NCBI GenBank assembly: GCA_002423325.1 | Contig: DIVQ01000195.1 | Location: forward strand, 1 to 7,996 | DNA from: Anaerolineales bacterium UBA6128 | GTDB taxonomy: Bacteria > Chloroflexota > Anaerolineae > UBA1429 | Direction of reading: 5' to 3' | Length of the DNA: 7,996 nucleotides | Shown here: positions 1 through 6,637 of the stretch, one piece after another | How the letters are laid out: each line of letters begins with the position of its first letter | Position numbering within the stretch: position 1 is the first letter of the stretch | The notes under the pieces: generated by a model | Databases searched by the model: none | Told to the model about the DNA's origin: nothing | The model's input: the letters and a program-made list of their open reading frames with translations, nothing else | Made by a program: the position numbers and the translations under genes

Positions 1-772
1 ATGTGGGCACCGACTCGTCGCGGTAGATGATGCCCAGCGGCACCCGATCACTGCCCGGGTACTCCCACGCTTTGCGCATGGCGGCCTCGCGGTCGCTGGG
101 ATCGTGACCGCTGTCTTCGACCTTGTAGACGCGCTCGCGCCAGTAGTCATAGTCCATGTCCTTGTTATAGCTGACGCAGGGCTGCAGCACGTCGATGAGC
201 GCATAGCCGCGATGGCTGAGCGCCGCGACGATCAGGTCGGCCAGGTAGGCCACCTCGACGGCAAAGCCGCGCGCCACAAAGGTGGCGCCCTGCGAAAGGG
301 CGAGCGCCAGCGGGCTCATCGCGCGGTCGATCGCGCCCTCGGGCGACGTGGACGTCACAAATCCCAGCTTGCTGGTGGGCGAGTACTGGCCCTTGGTGAG
401 GCCGTAGACGTGATTGTTCTGCACGATATCGACCAGGCCGATGTTGCGGCGCGCGGCGTGCAGCATGTGGTTGCCGCCCATGCCGTAAGCGTCGCCGTCG
501 CCGTGCACACACACCAGCTTGAGCCCGTGGTTGGCCAGGCGAACGCCGGTGGCAAGCGCCAGGGTGCGACCATGCAGGCCCTGCAATCCGTTGACGTGCA
601 TATAGTCGGGGATCTTGCTGCCGCAGCCGATGCCGGTGACCACGATCACCTCGTGCGGTTGCAGGCCGGCGTTGGGCAGGGCGCGCTTGAGCGCGTTCCA
701 GATGCCATAGTCGCCGCAGCCCGGGCACCAGGTGGGTCGGATGTCGTTGGAAAAGTCTTTTGCCGTCGCCAT
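1..772 (-). CDS. 2-oxoacid:ferredoxin oxidoreductase, beta subunit (partial, 3' end off the left edge)
   Basis: This is the thiamine diphosphate (TPP)-binding subunit of a CoA-dependent 2-oxoacid:ferredoxin oxidoreductase, which oxidatively decarboxylates a 2-oxoacid to an acyl-CoA and reduces ferredoxin in the cytoplasm. 257 codons are present and the frame is still open at base 1; the family usually has about 280-300 residues, so little is missing. Cys16 and Cys19 (WCPGCGDYG), Cys50 (GIGCGSK) and Cys199 (QPCVSYN) match the four ligands of the family's [4Fe-4S] cluster. The TPP/Mg motif runs from GDGD (91-94) to NN (119-120). The start ATG at 772 lies one base after the TAA of the alpha gene, so the two are probably translationally coupled. 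The substrate (pyruvate, 2-oxoglutarate or another 2-oxoacid) cannot be decided from sequence. The family assignment is very secure. Confidence 0.95.
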   Translation of the reverse strand, partial: MATAKDFSNDIRPTWCPGCGDYGIWNALKRALPNAGLQPHEVIVVTGIGCGSKIPDYMHVNGLQGLHGRTLALATGVRLANHGLKLVCVHGDGDAYGMGGNHMLHAARRNIGLVDIVQNNHVYGLTKGQYSPTSKLGFVTSTSPEGAIDRAMSPLALALSQGATFVARGFAVEVAYLADLIVAALSHRGYALIDVLQPCVSYNKDMDYDYWRERVYKVEDSGHDPSDREAAMRKAWEYPGSDRVPLGIIYRDESVPT

Positions 773-773
773 C

Positions 774-2510
774 TTACTTGCCCTCCAGGTGCCCCAGAAT
801 ATAGTCGGGGGTGAATCCGCGCCCATCGAACCTCAGGATGCGCTCGTGGCACTGGATGCCCGTGTGGGCGTGCAGCAAAAAGGCGAACTGCGCCGTGACG
901 TTGCCCTCAACATCGATGATGTGTTTGGCGTTGGCCAGGGCCTTATGCGCCGCCTCAGGATCGAAGGGCCACAGGTCGACAAAGGTGACCATGTTGGCGG
1001 ATTCTCCCCGGGCGTTGAGGATGTCGACGGTCTCGCGCACCGGGCCGTGGCTCGATCCCCACGTGACAAAGGTGCGCTCGGCGTTCTCGAGGCCGTAGCG
1101 CTCGGGCGCGCGCATCTCGGCGAGCGCGGCGTCCTGCTTGCGCATGATCCTGGACAGCTTGGCCTCGGTGACATCGGCGTGTTCGTCGATGTGGCCGTCC
1201 TCGCGGTGCATGTCGCTGGTGGCAAAGTAGACCGCGTTGGGGTGGCCGGGCAGGCCGCGGGGCGCGATGCCGTCGGGCACGTTGGCGTACCGCATATAGT
1301 CAGGCAGTAGATCGAGTTCGGCGTCGCTCAGCAGCTTGCCGCGCTCGATGCGCACCTGCGCCGGGTCAAAGGCGCTGGCGTCTACGCTCTGGTAGCTGGC
1401 GGCGTTCTGGTGGTCGCTCAGCACGATCACCAGGCACTGGTACTTGTCCGCGAGGTTAAAGGCGCGGAAGCCGGCCTGAAAGTGCTCCTCGGGCGTGTGC
1501 GGCGCAATGATGATGCGCGGCAGCTCGCCGTGCGACGAAAAGTGCGCCAGCAGCAGGTCGCCCTGGGCCTGACGCGTGGCCAGGCCGGTGGCGGGGCCAG
1601 GGCGTTGCACCAGATAGATCACGACAGGTTCCTCGAGCAGGCCAGCGAGCGACATGGCCTCGGTCATCAGGTCATAGCCGCCGCCAGACGTGGGTGCCAT
1701 GGCGCGCACGCCCATGTGGGCCGCGCCCACGATCATGTTGGCGGCCGCAACCTCACTCTCGGCGTGCTTGACAACAAGGCCCCAGTCCTTGGCGTGGCGT
1801 GCCAGGTACTCCATCGTCGACGACGCGGGAGTCATGGGATAGCCAGCCACGAACTTGCAGCCGCCCATCAACGCGCCCATCGCAAAGGCCTCGTTTCCAT
1901 TGATCGACAGCCGTCGGGCGTCGGGTCCGGGCTGCAATCGCCAGCCAAAGTCCTCCGGCAGATGCTCGCTGGCGTAGGCATAGGCGTCCTCGGCGGCCAG
2001 CCGGTTCGCCTCGACGACCTCGGGCCCCTTGCGACGAAAGTTATCACCGATGACGCCGTGGATCGGGTCCAGTGGGAGGCCGGTAAGGCCTGCGACTACA
2101 GCCAGCGCGGCGGTGTTGACCATCAGCGGGTTGCCGCGCTCCTTGGCGATGCGCGCCAGGGGCACGCGGATCAGGCGCACGTCGCGCCCCGCGAGGACCG
2201 ACTCGTTGAACTTGAGGTCGTCGTCGGCGATGATTGCGCCGCCGGGAACGAGCTTGTCGGCGTGGAGAACGATGGTCTCGGCGTTGAGCGCCAGCAGAAT
2301 GTCGATGCTGTCGCGCACTGCCAACACGGGCTGCTGACCCACGCGGATGGTGTAAAAGTTGTGCCCGCCGCGGATGCGCGAGTGATAGTCGGGCACGGCC
2401 AGCACCCAGAGGCCGGCGCGGGTCAGCGCCTGGGCAAAGCCGGCGCCGCTGGATTCTACGCCCTGCCCAGCTTCGCCGCCGATTCTCAGGGACAAATCAT
2501 TGAGGGGCAT
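774..2510 (-). CDS. 2-oxoacid:ferredoxin oxidoreductase, fused gamma/alpha subunit (KorA-type)
   Basis: 578 residues, partner of the beta subunit downstream. The gamma-type domain (about residues 8-190) carries the glycine-rich GEAGQGVESSG (12-22). The alpha pyrimidine-binding domain starts near residue 200 and has the family signature YPMTPASS (224-231), the ESE motif (251-253) and PTSGGG (273-278); the transketolase C-terminal-like domain follows. The gamma-alpha fusion without a ferredoxin-like delta domain is the two-subunit KorAB/OorAB-like architecture, so electrons leave through the beta-subunit cluster to a separate ferredoxin, which is not encoded here. I chose ATG 2510 because AGGAGG sits 6 nt upstream and the conserved fold begins at once; a longer reading from 2561 would add 17 residues lacking family character. 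The 133-bp gap to the encapsulin gene contains a strong hairpin, so this pair may be a separate transcription unit. Substrate unresolved. Confidence 0.95.
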   Translation of the reverse strand: MPLNDLSLRIGGEAGQGVESSGAGFAQALTRAGLWVLAVPDYHSRIRGGHNFYTIRVGQQPVLAVRDSIDILLALNAETIVLHADKLVPGGAIIADDDLKFNESVLAGRDVRLIRVPLARIAKERGNPLMVNTAALAVVAGLTGLPLDPIHGVIGDNFRRKGPEVVEANRLAAEDAYAYASEHLPEDFGWRLQPGPDARRLSINGNEAFAMGALMGGCKFVAGYPMTPASSTMEYLARHAKDWGLVVKHAESEVAAANMIVGAAHMGVRAMAPTSGGGYDLMTEAMSLAGLLEEPVVIYLVQRPGPATGLATRQAQGDLLLAHFSSHGELPRIIIAPHTPEEHFQAGFRAFNLADKYQCLVIVLSDHQNAASYQSVDASAFDPAQVRIERGKLLSDAELDLLPDYMRYANVPDGIAPRGLPGHPNAVYFATSDMHREDGHIDEHADVTEAKLSRIMRKQDAALAEMRAPERYGLENAERTFVTWGSSHGPVRETVDILNARGESANMVTFVDLWPFDPEAAHKALANAKHIIDVEGNVTAQFAFLLHAHTGIQCHERILRFDGRGFTPDYILGHLEGK

Positions 2511-2579
2511 GCAAGCCTCCTGTCGGGTGACGCGAGAAAAGACTCTCGGCATCGAATGCAAGCGTCAAGCAACGTCGTT

Positions 2580-2623
2580 CCGGTGTGAAACGCGGTCCAA
2601 TACCGGACTGCGTTTCACACCGG
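2580..2623 (-). terminator. 19-bp-stem hairpin after the encapsulin gene, possible terminator or 3'-end stabiliser
   Basis: Bases 2580-2598 pair with 2605-2623. The outer 14 bp are perfect (CCGGTGTGAAACGC), followed by one G-U and four more pairs around a 6-nt loop. It starts about 20 nt downstream of the encapsulin stop codon on that transcript. No U-tract follows on either strand, so it is not a textbook intrinsic terminator; termination, RNA stabilisation or a dispersed palindromic element are all possible. Confidence 0.55.
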
Positions 2624-2643
2624 CAGGTTCGAACGCTGCTCGG

Positions 2644-3417
2644 TTACTTGAGCAGCAACAGCGCGCCGGGCCGCTTGAGGCGCAGCGCCAGCGTCTCAAA
2701 GACCTTGAACTCGTGGTCGAGGCCGACGTTGCCGGTATGGCCGGTGGCGACGTCCTGGCCGACAACCATGTCGACGTTCCAGGGCGCGGCTGCGACGATG
2801 AGCACCTGGCCATCGGCCATGTCGGCCCACTGGAAGATGCCGCCGCCAGCCAGCTTTTCGACCATGTCCAGCTCACGACGGCCCATGGACATGATACCAG
2901 CGAGGGCAGCATACTGGGCTGGGCTCATCACCAGGACGTAGGGCGCCTCAAAGCCGGACGCGCGCAGCTTGCCGATGGCGGCCGACACGGCCTGGAAGGG
3001 CCCGCCGAGCGCGGTCCAGTCGCCCAGCGGCGCGGTCTGCTTGGCAGCCTTGAGCAGACCGCCCAGCAGCAATTGGTCCTCGGCCTTGGCCAGGGCGATG
3101 CTCGCCTGAGCGATCGAGCCCAGGTCCAGGCCGAACGGCGTCTGCTCGGCCATGGCGAGGTGTCGCGCCCTCAGCAGGAACGACTGGCTCAGCTCGACCA
3201 GGGGCAGGTACTCGGGCTTGTCCTGCAGGGCAAACGGCTCTTTGCCGACGGGGCCAAACTTGGGCGCGAGGTCCACACCCCAGCCCAGCGGCCCGACCAG
3301 CGAGATAAAGCGCCGTCCAACCAGCGTGTGTTTGATGACCTCAACCACCTCTTTGTCGATCTTGTCCCACATCTCTGCGCCAAAGGGCGCTCCGTCGCGC
3401 ATCAAGTAATCGGTCAT
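2644..3417 (-). CDS. Family 1 encapsulin shell protein (HK97-fold nanocompartment)
   Basis: Shell protomer of an encapsulin, a virus-capsid-like (HK97-fold) protein compartment that assembles in the cytoplasm and takes up cargo through short C-terminal targeting peptides. At 257 residues it is close to the usual 260-270. From memory it lines up along its whole length with the Thermotoga maritima encapsulin: VGRRF (33-37), GPLGWG (42-47), LPLVEL (71-76), PYVLVMSP (159-166), VGQDVATGH (219-227) and the C-terminal PGALLLLK (250-257). ATG 3417 has AAGGAGG 5-6 nt upstream. The gene 182 bp upstream on the same strand encodes a ferritin-like protein with a matching targeting peptide, so the compartment should store iron. 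No phage structural genes are nearby, which argues against a prophage capsid. Older annotations may call this family linocin or bacteriocin CFP29; I see no support for bacteriocin activity. Shell size (T=1 or larger) cannot be read from sequence. Confidence 0.95.
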   Translation of the reverse strand: MTDYLMRDGAPFGAEMWDKIDKEVVEVIKHTLVGRRFISLVGPLGWGVDLAPKFGPVGKEPFALQDKPEYLPLVELSQSFLLRARHLAMAEQTPFGLDLGSIAQASIALAKAEDQLLLGGLLKAAKQTAPLGDWTALGGPFQAVSAAIGKLRASGFEAPYVLVMSPAQYAALAGIMSMGRRELDMVEKLAGGGIFQWADMADGQVLIVAAAPWNVDMVVGQDVATGHTGNVGLDHEFKVFETLALRLKRPGALLLLK

Positions 3418-3514
3418 CGTGTCCTCCTTATCGTGCGATGCTCACAGCGGGCCGGAATGCGGTTGTACACTGTATGATGGACGCCCATAGGGGGCTTAGC
3501 TACCACGCTCTGTT

Positions 3515-3563
3515 GTAGCCCAGGGCCTTGTGCCCGTCAGACGTTCTCAAGGGGCCAGGCTAC
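3515..3563 (-). repeat. Imperfect inverted repeat between cargo and encapsulin genes
   Basis: The 16-nt arms 3515-3530 and 3548-3563 pair at both ends (GTAGCC with GGCTAC, and CCTTG with CAAGG) around a mostly mismatched centre, with a 17-nt loop. It lies in the 181-bp gap between the ferritin-like cargo gene and the shell gene. A weak promoter-like pair for the shell gene (CTGACG, 17 nt, TACAAC; plus-strand bases 3512-3540) overlaps it. It could attenuate read-through or mark a second start of transcription; either role is a guess. Confidence 0.35.
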
Positions 3564-3598
3564 ATCGAATTCGGTTAATGCCCACAAGGGGCCGATTG

Positions 3599-4573
3599 CT
3601 AGTGCTTGTCGATCAGACTGCCGATCGACGGGATGGTCGGCGGAGCGGGCTTGGGCTCCTCCAGTCGCTCGGGTTGCGGCTCGGCTGCGGCCTCGGCACG
3701 CTCGGCGGCCTCTTCCTCTTCCTCGTGCTCCTCAAGCAGATCGGCAAAGACCGCCTCGTGGTAGATCTCGTGGTCGCGAATGCGGGCTACCAGACTGCGC
3801 GTGTCCTCGTCAGCCAGCTCGTTGACCTGTGAGGTATAGTCGTTTGTGACTTTGCGCTCGACGGCGATGTCGGCCTTGAGGGCCTCCTCGGGGTCGCGAG
3901 TCAGCACCAGGTCGGTGTGCTCCATCTCGGGCACGCCGCCCTTTTCGGCCAACTCTTCCGAGAGCCAACCCATATGCTGCATCTCGTTGATGGCAACGTT
4001 CTGCAGCTCTTCGGCCATCTCTTTGCCCTCGGCCACGAACGAGTGGTACAGGTACTGCAGGATCACCGTGTATTCGTGGCGGATGCCCTGGTTGAGGATG
4101 GCGGCGACGCGCGGAGGCGGCTGCTTGGGCATGGCCGGCTCCGCGGCCGGTTCGGCGGCGTACTCGGTCTCTGCGAGGTGGGTAAGCCCCTCGAATTCGT
4201 CATGGTGCGCCAATTCGTCGTTCAGGATGCGGGCGAGCAGGCGCTGGATCTTGGGGTCGGGAATGGCCGCGACGTGCGCGCGGTACTGCGCGATGGCGCC
4301 GTCTTCCAGGCCGACGTTCTTGCGCATCTGCTCAGCGGGCGTGCCGGCCGTCAGGTCGGGCGGGGTGCGCTCCATCGACGGGTCGCCGCCCAGTTCGGCA
4401 ATGGCGTCCGCGAGCCAGTCGAGGTGGCGCATCTCGTCACGGGCAACACCCTCGATGGCGCAGCGCAGCTCGCCCTCGGGCATGGCGTAAGCGTGACCAA
4501 GGTACTGGATGATGGCCTGGTGTTCGTCGCGCATGTCCTGTTGCAGCAGCTTGACGATTTCCTCTTTGGTCAT
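3599..4573 (-). CDS. Tandem ferritin-like diiron protein with C-terminal encapsulin-targeting peptide (encapsulin cargo)
   Basis: 324 residues. Two complete ferritin-like four-helix modules are fused head to tail. Module 1 has the diiron ligand set E17, E47xxH50, E90, E120xxH123; module 2 has E167, E197xxH200, E239, E269xxH272. Each pair is spaced 30 residues and the modules are offset by 149-150, a clear internal duplication. An Ala/Pro linker (about 139-154) joins them. After module 2 come a Glu-rich stretch (281-306), a proline-rich tether (307-315) and the terminal SIGSLIDKH, which resembles known encapsulin loading peptides of the xxIGSLxx/LTVGSLxx type. The expected activity is ferroxidase, oxidising Fe(II) for mineral storage inside the shell encoded downstream. 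I chose ATG 4573, with GGGAGG 5 nt upstream, over a GTG at 4579 that abuts the Shine-Dalgarno sequence. The duplication is directly visible; shell targeting is inferred from the peptide and the neighbour. Confidence 0.9.
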   Translation of the reverse strand: MTKEEIVKLLQQDMRDEHQAIIQYLGHAYAMPEGELRCAIEGVARDEMRHLDWLADAIAELGGDPSMERTPPDLTAGTPAEQMRKNVGLEDGAIAQYRAHVAAIPDPKIQRLLARILNDELAHHDEFEGLTHLAETEYAAEPAAEPAMPKQPPPRVAAILNQGIRHEYTVILQYLYHSFVAEGKEMAEELQNVAINEMQHMGWLSEELAEKGGVPEMEHTDLVLTRDPEEALKADIAVERKVTNDYTSQVNELADEDTRSLVARIRDHEIYHEAVFADLLEEHEEEEEAAERAEAAAEPQPERLEEPKPAPPTIPSIGSLIDKH

Positions 4574-4637
4574 TGTCACCTCCCAGTGATGGTATGCCTG
4601 GCACGATACGGTTCAGCGCCTCGCCACAGCGGGCGCG

Positions 4638-5849
4638 CTAGGCGAGCAGGCTGGCCAGGTCGAACTCGGGATCGAGCAATCGGTCGACGTGGGCCGACAG
4701 GTCGATGCCGCGCGCCATCAGTTGGTCAAGCGTGCGCACGTCCTGGCGTTCTCCGAGCACGATAGCGCCCACCAGTTTGCCATCGCGCAATACGAGCTTT
4801 TTGTAGGTGCCGGCGTCGGCATCGGCCAGGCGCAGTTGCTGGGCCTCCGGATCCTCCGGATTGACATCGCCGCTCGACGACAGGTCGATGCCGCTCACCT
4901 TGAGCGTAGTGCTGGGCACAATGTCTGTGTAGATGGCGTCGGTGTCGCCGGTAATCTGCGCGGCGGCGATGCGGGCCTGCGCCGTGGCAGCGGGGATGAT
5001 GCCCCACACGCGGCCAGCGAACTCGGCGCAGTCGCCGATGGCATAGACATCCTCGGCGCTGGTGAGCAGCCGCTCGTTGACCACGATGCCGCGATCGCAC
5101 GTCAGCCCGGCCTGCTGCGCGAGCGCGATGTTGGCGCGCACGCCGGCGGAGATGAGCACCAGGTCGGCGTCGAGCACGGGGCCGCCCTTGAGTCGCACGC
5201 GTTCGACCTGTCCGTCGCCCTCGATCGCGGCGGCAACGTCACCGGTGATAAAGGCGAGCCCGCGTTGCTCGAGCAGCGATTGCAGCACAGCGGCGCCTTC
5301 GGCGTCCAGTTGGCGGGGCAACAGATGCGGCATCATCTCGACAATGGTGATGGCGATGCCGGTTGTGAGCAGCGCGGCGCAGGAATCGAGGCCCAGCAGG
5401 CCGCCGCCGAGGGCTACAGCATCGCCGCCCTCAGAGGCTTTGTCGCGCAGGGCCAGCGCATCGGCCAGGGTGCGCAGGGTGTAGACGTGCGCCAAATCGA
5501 CGCCGGGCGTGGGGGGCACCCAGGCATGGGCGCCGGTCGCCAACACCAGGCTGTCGTACGAAACCTTGCCGCCGTCGTCCAGCACAATCTCGTGATCGGA
5601 TGGGCGGATCTCGGCGACGTGCTGCCCCAGGTGGTTGACGATGCCGCGCTTTGCGTACCAGTCGGGGGCAAACGCGGGCATCTTGTCGGCGGGCACAGTG
5701 CCGGCCAACAGGCTGATGAGCTTGGGGCGTGGATAGTAGGCGTAGGGCTCGCTGGAGTAGAGCGCGATGTCGGTCTCAGGGGCCGCGTCGGCCACCATCC
5801 GCGCAAGCGATACGCCAGCGATCCCGTTGCCGATGATGACCAGCTTCAT
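4638..5849 (-). CDS. NAD(P)H/FAD-dependent oxidoreductase, probable rubredoxin reductase
   Basis: 403 residues, two-dinucleotide-binding-fold flavoprotein (pyridine nucleotide-disulfide reductase superfamily), related to rubredoxin reductases and the N-terminal part of NirB nitrite reductases. FAD binding: GNGIAG (7-12), the VLATGA motif near 102-107, and VYAIGDC (268-274). NAD(P)H binding: GGGLLG (148-153). No redox-active CxxC pair is visible, so it is not a thioredoxin- or glutathione-reductase-type enzyme; electrons should pass from NAD(P)H through FAD to a one-electron acceptor. The rubredoxin gene 111 bp upstream is the obvious acceptor. ATG 5849 is preceded by a GAGG-type site and begins directly with the Rossmann strand. 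The next gene, the encapsulin cargo, starts 64 bp downstream, consistent with one operon. Other possible acceptors are a ferredoxin or the encapsulated ferritin. The flavoprotein assignment is secure; partner identity is inferred. Confidence 0.88.
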   Translation of the reverse strand: MKLVIIGNGIAGVSLARMVADAAPETDIALYSSEPYAYYPRPKLISLLAGTVPADKMPAFAPDWYAKRGIVNHLGQHVAEIRPSDHEIVLDDGGKVSYDSLVLATGAHAWVPPTPGVDLAHVYTLRTLADALALRDKASEGGDAVALGGGLLGLDSCAALLTTGIAITIVEMMPHLLPRQLDAEGAAVLQSLLEQRGLAFITGDVAAAIEGDGQVERVRLKGGPVLDADLVLISAGVRANIALAQQAGLTCDRGIVVNERLLTSAEDVYAIGDCAEFAGRVWGIIPAATAQARIAAAQITGDTDAIYTDIVPSTTLKVSGIDLSSSGDVNPEDPEAQQLRLADADAGTYKKLVLRDGKLVGAIVLGERQDVRTLDQLMARGIDLSAHVDRLLDPEFDLASLLA

Positions 5850-5869
5850 CGCCGGACCTCGCAACAAGG

Positions 5870-5941
5870 TCACCACCAATACACAAAGGCACCGAGAAGG
5901 CGTACTACGGATCTCTTTGTGTCTTGGTGCCCTGGTGGTGA
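5870..5941. repeat. Imperfect inverted repeat (about 29-nt arms) between rubredoxin and reductase genes
   Basis: Arms 5870-5898 and 5913-5941 pair perfectly over the outer 9 nt (TCACCACCA with TGGTGGTGA) and partly inside (about 12 of 20), leaving a 14-nt loop. Both arms are built from similar CACAAAG/GGCACC words. Similar-looking sequences occur as dispersed intergenic palindromes in many bacteria, from general recollection. It ends 21 bases before the reductase start and could affect how much message continues past the rubredoxin gene. Confidence 0.55.
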
Positions 5942-5960
5942 ATATGACAGAACGCCAGAC

Positions 5961-6119
5961 CTAGATCTTTTCGAACATGTCCTTGCCGACGCCGCAATCG
6001 GGGCATACCCAGTCGTCGGGCACGTCTTCAAAAGCGGTGCCGGGTTCGACGCCGTTATCGGGATCGCCGATCTCGGGATCATAGATGTAACCGCAAGCGG
6101 TGCATTCCCACTTGTCCAT
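5961..6119 (-). CDS. Rubredoxin
   Basis: 52-residue one-iron electron carrier, the normal size for the family. The two metal-binding knuckles are C6-x-x-C9-G and C39-P-x-C42-G, giving the four cysteine ligands of the Fe(SCys)4 centre; the conserved aromatic and acidic core (Y11, Y13, D14, P15, G18, W37) is also present. ATG 6119 lies 4 bp after the stop codon of the rubrerythrin-like gene, with its AAGGAG inside the end of that gene, so the two are cotranscribed and probably coupled. It should carry electrons from the reductase encoded next to the diiron protein encoded before it. In classical rubrerythrin this domain is fused to the ferritin-like domain; here it is a free protein. Highly secure. 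Confidence 0.97.
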   Translation of the reverse strand: MDKWECTACGYIYDPEIGDPDNGVEPGTAFEDVPDDWVCPDCGVGKDMFEKI

Positions 6120-6123
6120 TGGT

Positions 6124-6594
6124 TCAGTTCTCCTTAAGGATGAGGTCTTCGTAGAGCGTTTCCACGCGGCGCTTGTGGATGAGCTCTTCGGCCGCGAGCC
6201 ACGCAAAGAGCTTGATCGTTTCTTCGTCATTGACCACCTCTGCCATCGCGGCATAAAGGTCGTGGCTGGCCTTTTCGCGCTTGCCAGAGACGATGAGCAC
6301 GTCCTGCAGCGAGGAATCGGCAGCCAGCGGTTCCTCGGTCAAATAGTCGGTAATCTTGTAATCGGTAACCTTTTTCTTTTGCTCCTTGGTGAGCACCTTG
6401 AACACGCGACCATGCAGCAGCCCTTCAAGCTTGGCCCTGTGACCCTTCTCCTGCAGCGCCAGATCGTTCAACAGGTCCTTGACGACCTGATTGTCTACCG
6501 TGGCGGCGGTGGTGTCGTACAGCGTGAAGGCATCGATCTCACGCTGAATGGCGGTCTTGAGAATATCCTGGATGGGGTTCTTGGTTGTGCTCAT
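6124..6594 (-). CDS. Rubrerythrin-like ferritin-family diiron protein without a rubredoxin domain
   Basis: 156 residues forming one ferritin-like four-helix bundle. The diiron ligand pattern is E19, E49xxH52, E107, E137xxH140, typical of the rubrerythrin/ferritin-like superfamily. The C-terminal rubredoxin domain of classical rubrerythrin is absent and a rubredoxin gene begins 4 bp downstream, so the pair looks like a split rubrerythrin; the likely role is NAD(P)H-dependent peroxide reduction in the cytoplasm. It carries no encapsulin-loading peptide (C-terminus DLILKEN), so it should stay outside the shell. Two starts are possible: ATG 6594 (GAGGAG 11 nt upstream) or ATG 6603 (only 2 nt); I prefer 6594. 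It is the first gene after a strong promoter at 6638-6666. An alternative reading is a small ferritin or Dps-like iron binder. Superfamily secure; substrate inferred. Confidence 0.85.
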   Translation of the reverse strand: MSTTKNPIQDILKTAIQREIDAFTLYDTTAATVDNQVVKDLLNDLALQEKGHRAKLEGLLHGRVFKVLTKEQKKKVTDYKITDYLTEEPLAADSSLQDVLIVSGKREKASHDLYAAMAEVVNDEETIKLFAWLAAEELIHKRRVETLYEDLILKEN

Positions 6595-6637
6595 GCCGAT
6601 CATTGCTCCTCTTGATGGTTGCGGAAAACCTGATGTT

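Noticed and set aside
104..814. 236-codon plus-strand frame opposite the beta subunit gene
   Set aside because: The minus strand encodes the TPP and cysteine motifs of the beta subunit in register to the window edge.
1410..2588. 392-codon plus-strand frame opposite the oxidoreductase alpha gene
   Set aside because: A GC-rich antisense shadow; the minus-strand protein shows clear family motifs throughout, while this one has none.
2644..3417. Prophage capsid or bacteriocin (linocin-like) reading of the shell gene
   Set aside because: There are no portal, protease, terminase or tail genes nearby, and the adjacent gene encodes a ferritin-like cargo with a loading peptide.
4574..4579. GTG 4579 as start of the encapsulin cargo gene
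   Set aside because: It directly abuts the Shine-Dalgarno sequence; ATG 4573 has the correct 5-nt spacing.
4689..6137. 482-codon plus-strand frame opposite the reductase and rubredoxin genes
   Set aside because: It spans two genuine minus-strand genes and their gap; the composition is typical of antisense reading in GC-rich DNA.
6124..6594. Rubrerythrin-like protein as a second encapsulin cargo
   Set aside because: Neither terminus carries a loading-type peptide; the C-terminus ends in DLILKEN.
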